Of a DNA stretch of 64,000 nt, positions 57,846 to 64,000 are shown piece after piece (within the stretch, counting starts at the first letter, position 1; every line of letters begins with the position of its first letter). The notes under the pieces are model-generated. The model saw only the letters and a program-made list of their open reading frames with translations. It was not told where the DNA came from and did no database searches. Made by a program: the position numbers and the translations under genes. This stretch comes from Gymnorhina tibicen (taxonomy: Eukaryota > Chordata > Aves > Passeriformes > Artamidae): positions 310,001 to 374,000 of the forward strand of contig VXAZ01000382.1 of the NCBI GenBank assembly GCA_013399875.1, written 5' to 3'.

Positions 57846-59049
57846 TACTTGCTGCAGAGCTCCTGCTACTGAAATCAGGCTGAAGGGAAATGACTGCACC
57901 CCAGTGAACGCTTCTGTATCAGCATCATTTTCTGGAGATTTGGCTTATTCTGCACAATTCACACTTCAAACACAGATCCTTTTCCATTTTCTTCTTCCTT
58001 TGGTGGATACCAGTGAAACATCCACCACTGACAACAGCCACACTGGATTACTCTAATGCAAGTCAGATCCATATTGCCCAAGACCTTGCCTAGCAGAAAA
58101 GCATCTCCTAAGTGAGCAGCTTAAGCCCACAGAGCAGTAAAACCCCACCCACAACCACCACCAACCCACTCCTGCTCTCGTTTGAAAAATATTACAGTGC
58201 ACTGACAGTCACACAGACTCAAATCCGCAGCAAAACTCCGAGCCCAGAAAGGTGAAAGTCATTATTTGTGAGAGCAGATGAGGCTGCTGCAGTTCCAGAA
58301 TAAAATGGTAATGTGCCGTTGGTAGCAAGCGGTACATTGTTTTAACGTGTTGTGGTATTTATAAATATATGAAGTTTAAATAATCAGATGACAGAGAGTT
58401 CCTTTTCATCTCCTGAATGTTTATTATTCTTCACACATTAGCACTTTTCCCCCCAAATGTTATATCTTCTGCCATTTATAATTAATTTTAACAGCTTCTG
58501 CAACTTATCCCACAGGTTGTTGCTGTTTCTTTTAAACAGCGTGCTGCTGAGAAATTGATTTGTTTGCTCTGTGTGCCTACAGAAATCACATTATGAAATA
58601 TGCATAAATGTCATTTCTTGGGCTGCTTCTGAGGATTAGCAGAGAAGAAAAGCTTGCTGAGGAAAAGGAAGAGACAAACAACAACAAAGCCCAACTTAAC
58701 ACTCAAATTCAGCCACATTCCCGGCCCCGAATATGGGAAACTCCAAGGACTACACTTCATTTACCGTTCTGATGGTGGTGTTTTGATACACACACACTGT
58801 TTACGAATTTTTCCAACAGTCATCCTTTCACACACGTGTACTCAGAGCAGACTCTGTCACCAGCACTTTCCCGTGCATGGACTCAAACAGGTCCTTCCTT
58901 TCCATCCCAAGAAACCACAGCCTGCAGCCCTCGCTGTCCACAGCGCCAGCACAGAGCTTGTAGGTGGCACCTGAGACGCTCACGCCCTCAAAAGGTTTTA
59001 TTACAAAAAAAAACAAACCAACAAAAAAGGCATCGCAACTGTGCAGTCC
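57846..59049. other. Non-coding DNA with a CNE-like block
   Basis: No gene was recognised. 58310-58640 is listed separately. Confidence 0.5.
58310..58640. promoter_or_regulatory. Candidate conserved non-coding element
   Basis: This AT-rich, repeat-free block holds TTTATAAATATATGAAG, CATTTATAATTAATTTTAAC, TTCTTTTAAACAGC and ATTATGAAATATGCATAAAT, the last containing an octamer-like ATGCATAA. Its composition matches deep-conserved enhancers; no alignment was possible. Confidence 0.3.
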
Positions 59050-59160
59050 AACATCACAGAATCACAAAATAACCCGAGCTGGAAGAGATCCACATGGATC
59101 ACCCAGTCCAACTCCCGGCCCTGCACAGGACGAGCCCAGGAACCCCACCATGCCGCAGTA
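59050..59160 (-). mobile_element. CR1 LINE 3' end, GGGCCAGGAGTTGGACT subfamily
   Basis: ACATCACAGAATCACAAAAT, GAGCTGGAAGAGATCCACAT, GGATCACCCAGTCCAACTCC and CGGCCCTGCACAGGACGAGC are the reverse complement of the subfamily seen at 1813-2070. Confidence 0.85.
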
Positions 59161-62100
59161 AATGCCGTGATTCCAGACCAGCAAAACACAGCAGCACCCA
59201 CGGATTTGGATAAAAACAACTTCTCCTCAAAGGCTGGAGCAGGAGCTGCCCTGCCCTGCCCAGCAGAGGCTCCCACACGTGCTGGGGGATGCAGTGGCAG
59301 CCCCGGAGGGAAGGCAGCTCTCCCATGCTATCTCCCACCGCAGAACATATTGAATGACACGTTCTGAAATGCAAACCAGATATTTTTCTCAGAGACTTCG
59401 TTAGACACATCACTCTCCTATATTATTACAGAGAGCTGTCAAAACAGCCTGGTGGGAAAGCTCTTCCCCAGACATGCACAAGTATAAATTGTCATAGTAT
59501 AAAGTAAATTCCATTAACAGCTACATAGTCATTATTTTGCATAATAAAAGTAAAGGCTCTTTGCTTGTGATCTATGTATTTACGACCATCGAACCAACAA
59601 GCACTTTCTCTTTCCTGATGCCTTTGTTAAAATTACAAGATAATTGGTTGCTGTTGCAGATATTAATGTCTGATAACAAAGTGCCTAAGGCAGGAAAGCT
59701 GAAGTGGTAGTGAAACAGCACCACTGACAAACTTCAAACTCCTGTTCTCTGAGGAGTAACCAAACCAACTCAAAGAAAATAGTAATTTTTAATTTGCATC
59801 ATGACAGATGTTATTTGAGTACTGCAAATTCTGAGCAATGCTTTTTAAAAATACACTTTAAAAATACACTTCTCTTAATTCTGGCTATGAAATCCCCCAA
59901 AAACTCAACTCAGATAATTCAAGGGCTCTTCAGTGTTCAGAATACCCCAGTATTCTGAGGGATATCGAAGAATCAGTGTAAGTCCTAAAACAAGCTGGAT
60001 AACCTCTCTGCTCCAGAAAAAAAATATGTATTTCCATCCATAAGCGGAAAAACTGATTTTGAAATAACTGAGTTCTCAATGATTAGTGCCAGGGCATTCC
60101 CAAAAATCCTTCACTTCCAGAGCATGTCCATTCTGGTTGGAAGCAGGAGCGACGACACACAGGAACACTCAGCTCTGCCTGAGTTTACACACAGTTGTGT
60201 TTATGAATAAAATTGCAGCTTCAAGTCTCAGCCATGATGAGCAATTGGGAGCCTGGCTGTTATAAATACCATGCCAATTGCAGCAAGCTGGGTTGGGGAT
60301 AGTGTATATTATTTATTACAATTCAGTCTGTCATGGAATTAAGCACATTGAGCCAATTTCAATATGAGCACTGGGGGAAGAAGAGATTACATTCAAATGA
60401 ATAAAGTTGCTTTGAAAGCAAAACAATGTCATCTGGTAGCTTTTTTTTTTTTTTTTTTCTCCCCCCCATGAAGTGGCTCACTGATAGGAAAAAAATAACC
60501 TGCAGTTACCCACTCTGCACCTTCTCAGTCCCCTCTCCCTTCCTGTTGGGAAATCAGGGACGTTTCTGGCGTCTCCTCTGGGAAACTTGATGGCAAAGCT
60601 CAAGGATGGCAAGACCCCAAGGTGTAAATAAGAAAAACAAACATCTGCATCTGCTGTTAGAAAGGATTCCTCACGACAGCCGTTCACTTTTAGTTTTTTA
60701 ATTATTCTTCTGTGATGGACACGATACCATTAATTTAATTTCAACTTGCATTTCCTATTAGTATAATCTACTGAGTTATCTCCACAGCAGTAGCAAAATC
60801 ACTTTACGGTGAGCTGTATCACTTCAGAGTTAATTACATGTATTTTGGGTTTGATAAATGAAAATAGGGGCTGTGATTAATTGAAGGACAATCAATACGA
60901 TCCAGCTATTAGACAGCTTGATGAGGTATCCAGAGTATGAATATAATCTATAGTAATCAGCTAATTGAAGACTGTGGACTAAAAAGATTTTAGGAAATCG
61001 TCGCTTCAAACTGAAAAATATCCTAATAAAATGGATGAAGGAAGAATGCTCACAAGACCAAGGAAGGTTTAAGACCTGCTTCTATTTTGGTTGGTTTGGA
61101 GCAAAAAAAAATTGCTTCACCGACTTAAGAAAACTGCTTACTGTGACAAAATACAGAAAACAAGATGAATTTTGTAAGTGAATCCTAAGCCTGTTCCTTA
61201 TTTACATCCCCCCCAAACTCCTTTAATCATATTTTACTAATGCCTTAGGATTCCTGGAGCTGCCAGAGATGGTTAAATAGTTTCATTAAACCCACTCTGT
61301 CTTGGTGTAGCCACATCCTCGATCAAATTAAACAGTCAAATAGTTGAACAAATGAACCTTTTCCATCTCTTTTGACATGAAACCAAGTGTGCAAAGCAGG
61401 CATATACCAGCGTGGGTTAGGCTTGTGATTCCAAAGGAGATCTCGGGAGGGGAGAAAAATAATCAATAGGAGCAAAGCTGGAGTGTTCCACGTTCAGAAA
61501 AATATGGAATTGGCGAGTGCAATCCGTCCAGCATCAGCATAAATGCTGACAACTGTTAATCTACTGTAACCCTGATTAATGGTTGCAGTTGCCCATTAAT
61601 ACCAGGCATTTTAACTTACTACTAAAATTGATTAGTCAGTTAAGAATTCAATCCTAATGCTCAATAAAACTGCACTTTCTCTGCAAACGCAGTATGGAAC
61701 GAGGTGATGCATCCAGCAGCACTGCCAGGGGGGAGGAGGGGGCAGGGGACAGGAGGAGCATGGGGTGCCATTCCCGGCTGGCACATCCGCTCTCCTGATC
61801 TGGAGTGAGGGGTGGAGATACCCGTGAGTTCAGTGCTTTGGGGAAACCCACCTGGGCAGGCTTGGGGGCAGCACCTCGGGCTGGGAAGGACAATCCCCCC
61901 GGCTGGGTATTGTGGATGGAGCCTCCTTCGACAGAGGGGTCTGCTGTGATCTTCCGACCTCCTCCTCTTCCCCCTCAAGGCCACCCTGTGCTTTTCTACC
62001 TTTTCCAACCCATAATTTCCATCATTATAATTATTTTCCTACCCTGTCTGCTTCCCCAGCACCAGCCACGCTTTGGTGTGCACAGAAGGGACTCGCCACA

Positions 62101-62595
62101 CACCAAGGGGGAAATGTCAGCTCGCTGCATCCCTTGTTTTTCCCCAAATGTAACGTGGGGCTACAGGATTTCACACCACATCACAGCGGCGCTCTGCAGC
62201 CTGCAGTGCCATGGCTACGGATCTCTCCCAGCTCCTGCTGCAAACCTTTCCTTCCAGGGGGCCCTTTGCCATGGATACTTCAAACACCTGATGCAAGGAT
62301 TTTAGCATCCAAAAATCAGGTTTCGGGCTGCACCTGGAGCCTGGCAGCTATCGGGGATGCTGGAGAAGGAAACTGAGGAGGCAGCATCAGTGTGGAAGAG
62401 AAGAACACTTGGTGCCAAAAAATCCATTTGTCATGAGAGAAATACCTTTTAAAAGCTGTCTTCAAATTCAGCTTAGACAAAGGAGATGTTTTCTGAACAG
62501 ATAAAGGCAGGTAAGTAATTCTGAGGTCCTCTTTGCCAAGGGAGATACACTTTAGAACCAATATTACACTCCTGTTCCTTTAGGTCACCTTAAAA
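59161..62595. other. Non-coding DNA, mostly AT-rich and repeat-poor
   Basis: No gene was recognised. This is the longest stretch with almost no interspersed repeat. It includes a 19-base T run (60442-60460), a small repeat TTTAAAAATACAC (two copies near 59846-59873) and several enhancer-like blocks, of which 60190-60430 is listed. 61.7-62.4 kb is GC-richer with unsupported frames. Confidence 0.5.
60190..60430. promoter_or_regulatory. Candidate conserved non-coding element
   Basis: Repeat-free sequence with TATAAATACCATGCCAATTG, TATTATTTATTACAATTCAG, GGAATTAAGCACATTGAGCC and TCAAATGAATAAAGTTGC. AT-rich transcription-factor-like words are packed together with no repeat content. Untested. Confidence 0.3.
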
Positions 62596-62925
62596 GTCAT
62601 AGAATCACAAAATCACGGATTGGTTTGGGTTGAAAAGGACCTTAAAGATCATTTACTTACAGCCCCCTGCCATGGGCTGGGACACCTTCCACTACGCCAG
62701 GTTGCCCCAAGCCCTGTCCAACCTGGCCTTAAACAGTCCTGGTGCTCACAATCCTTCCAGGGATCCAGGGGCAGCCACAGCTTCTCTGGGCACCCTGTGC
62801 CAGGGCCTCACCACCCTCACAGGGAAGAATTTCTAATTTCCAATCTAAATCTACCCTCATCCAGCTTGAAGCCATTCTCCCTTGTCCTATCACTACATGC
62901 CCTTGTGAAAAGTCCCTCATGACAG
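62596..62925 (-). mobile_element. CR1 LINE 3' end with a short internal insertion
   Basis: GTCATAGAATCACAAAATCA, GGTTTGGGTTGAAAAGGACC, CCCCTGCCATGGGCTGGGAC and CACCACCCTCACAGGGAAGA, then CATTCTCCCTTGTCCTATCA, span about 330 bp. About 18 bp (GTCCTGGTGCTCACAATC) interrupt the AACACTTCCAGGG block after CCTTAAACA. Confidence 0.93.
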
Positions 62926-64000
62926 GGATAAATGACAGCTAAAAAAAAAACCCTGGAAGCAACAGAAAGAATCTGCTTTCGGCACTGGCAGTGCCAACTC
63001 ACAGCTGCGGATCCAGAGATCCCAGCCTGACCTCTGCACATGATTATGGAGCTGTATTACTGGAAAGGTTCTCTAAGCACATCCTCCTCCAGCATCCCTG
63101 TACCAGCAGAAGCCCCCGGAGATAGGAGCAGTAATTTGGAGCACTCAGGGAGTGCAGAAGTGGAGCCTGGGGTAAGATGCACAGATGATGTTTTCAATTA
63201 ACATTTTCTAAGTGCTGTTGAAAGCAGACTGAAGAGGTGCTGAGCTGACCAAGCCATGGTCCTGTTCCAGCCAGATGCAGCCAAGGTCTTCTGAAGTTGA
63301 CTCCAGAAAGGTGGGAATAGCATCAAGACTGAACTTAGGTGAATTTCGGATTCCTGTCCACTGGGACTCCCAAGGCAGTTCCAGTCTGATACACCAGTGC
63401 CACAAGAGCTCCCACTACGAGAAGGAATTAAACCACCACCATTCTACCCATGGCCAAACCCCTGGTGGGATCAGCACCGAGCAGGCTGCAGCCCAGCTCT
63501 CCCACGGACTCATTGCCCAGTGGTTTGCCAGGATGCTCAGGCTTTCCTTCCTTTCACATACGACCCCCATACATGGGCCCAGAACTGCTAAGGGCACTCT
63601 GAGTATTTCGGACACTGCAGCCACACATCACAGATGACGGGAATGCCAACAGCCTCCGGAGAGGGTCTGGGGCCCAGACACACTGCTCGCTGTCCCCATT
63701 ACACTGAACATCTCAGAGGGACAGTAAAACTTGTTAACATACTGTCAGAAAGAAAAAACAGCAGGAGAAAGAGGAAACTCCACACAACAAAATACCTGGA
63801 AGCCACCAAGGACTTCGGAATAAATCTGCAGCTGATTCATAAGGACAACCCAGGACGCAGCCCGGATTTTTTCATTATTTACCTGACCAGCAGCCTGGAA
63901 AACAGTGCTTCTGCGACGGCAGCACCCGAGGACATGAGCTGATTTTTCGTGATCTGCCAGGCTGCAAGACCAGATGCTGTGGCTGCTTCTTCCTGGAAAC
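62926..64000. other. Non-coding DNA, no gene seen
   Basis: This is unique sequence to the window edge. Frames at 63.2-63.9 kb show no recognisable domain or splice support. Confidence 0.5.

Noticed and set aside
1..64000. CRISPR arrays, rRNA or tRNA genes, bacterial operons
   Set aside because: None seen on reading either strand; sequence style and CR1 content are vertebrate.

Overview
This is vertebrate, almost certainly avian, nuclear DNA. About two dozen 5'-truncated CR1 LINE 3' ends are scattered on both strands. A solo ERV LTR of a type I associate with songbirds (recalled family resemblance, not searched) suggests a passerine. There are no bacterial-style gene arrays. Nearly all long open frames are chance frames, many of them running through CR1 copies.

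The one gene I can name is CTBP2 (C-terminal binding protein 2, a transcriptional corepressor), on the minus strand. Its isoform-specific first coding exon is at 10940-11020 and encodes MALVDKHKVKRQRLDRICE plus one nucleotide of the next codon, followed by a consensus splice donor. The rest of the protein (the dehydrogenase-like core shared with RIBEYE) and the large RIBEYE A-domain exon are not in the window and should lie below position 1. Positions 1-10939 are therefore the intron after this exon. Positions 11021-64000 are most likely 5' introns and upstream regulatory DNA of the same gene.

Layout: 1-11 kb is the downstream intron, with CR1 copies and two speculative minus-strand exon-like frames near 9.7 and 10.3 kb. 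11-26 kb is AT-rich non-coding DNA with CR1s, a solo LTR (16.2-16.8 kb), a small hairpin (20.5 kb) and a degenerate tandem array (21.7 kb). 26.5-27.1 kb is a CpG-rich island, a candidate alternative promoter. 27-46 kb has more CR1s, a hAT-type MITE (30.4 kb), a one-base assembly gap flanked by duplicated sequence (34.2 kb) and an exon-like minus-strand cluster (38 kb). 46.9 kb has a small CpG-rich patch with a good minus-strand donor. 51.2 kb has a long imperfect hairpin. 56.3-56.6 kb is a second strong CpG island, and 58-62 kb is AT-rich, CNE-like DNA.

The strongest results are the CTBP2 exon, the 51.2 kb hairpin and the CpG islands. I found no clear new multi-gene system. Exon-like and conserved-element-like calls beyond CTBP2 are hypotheses with stated tests.
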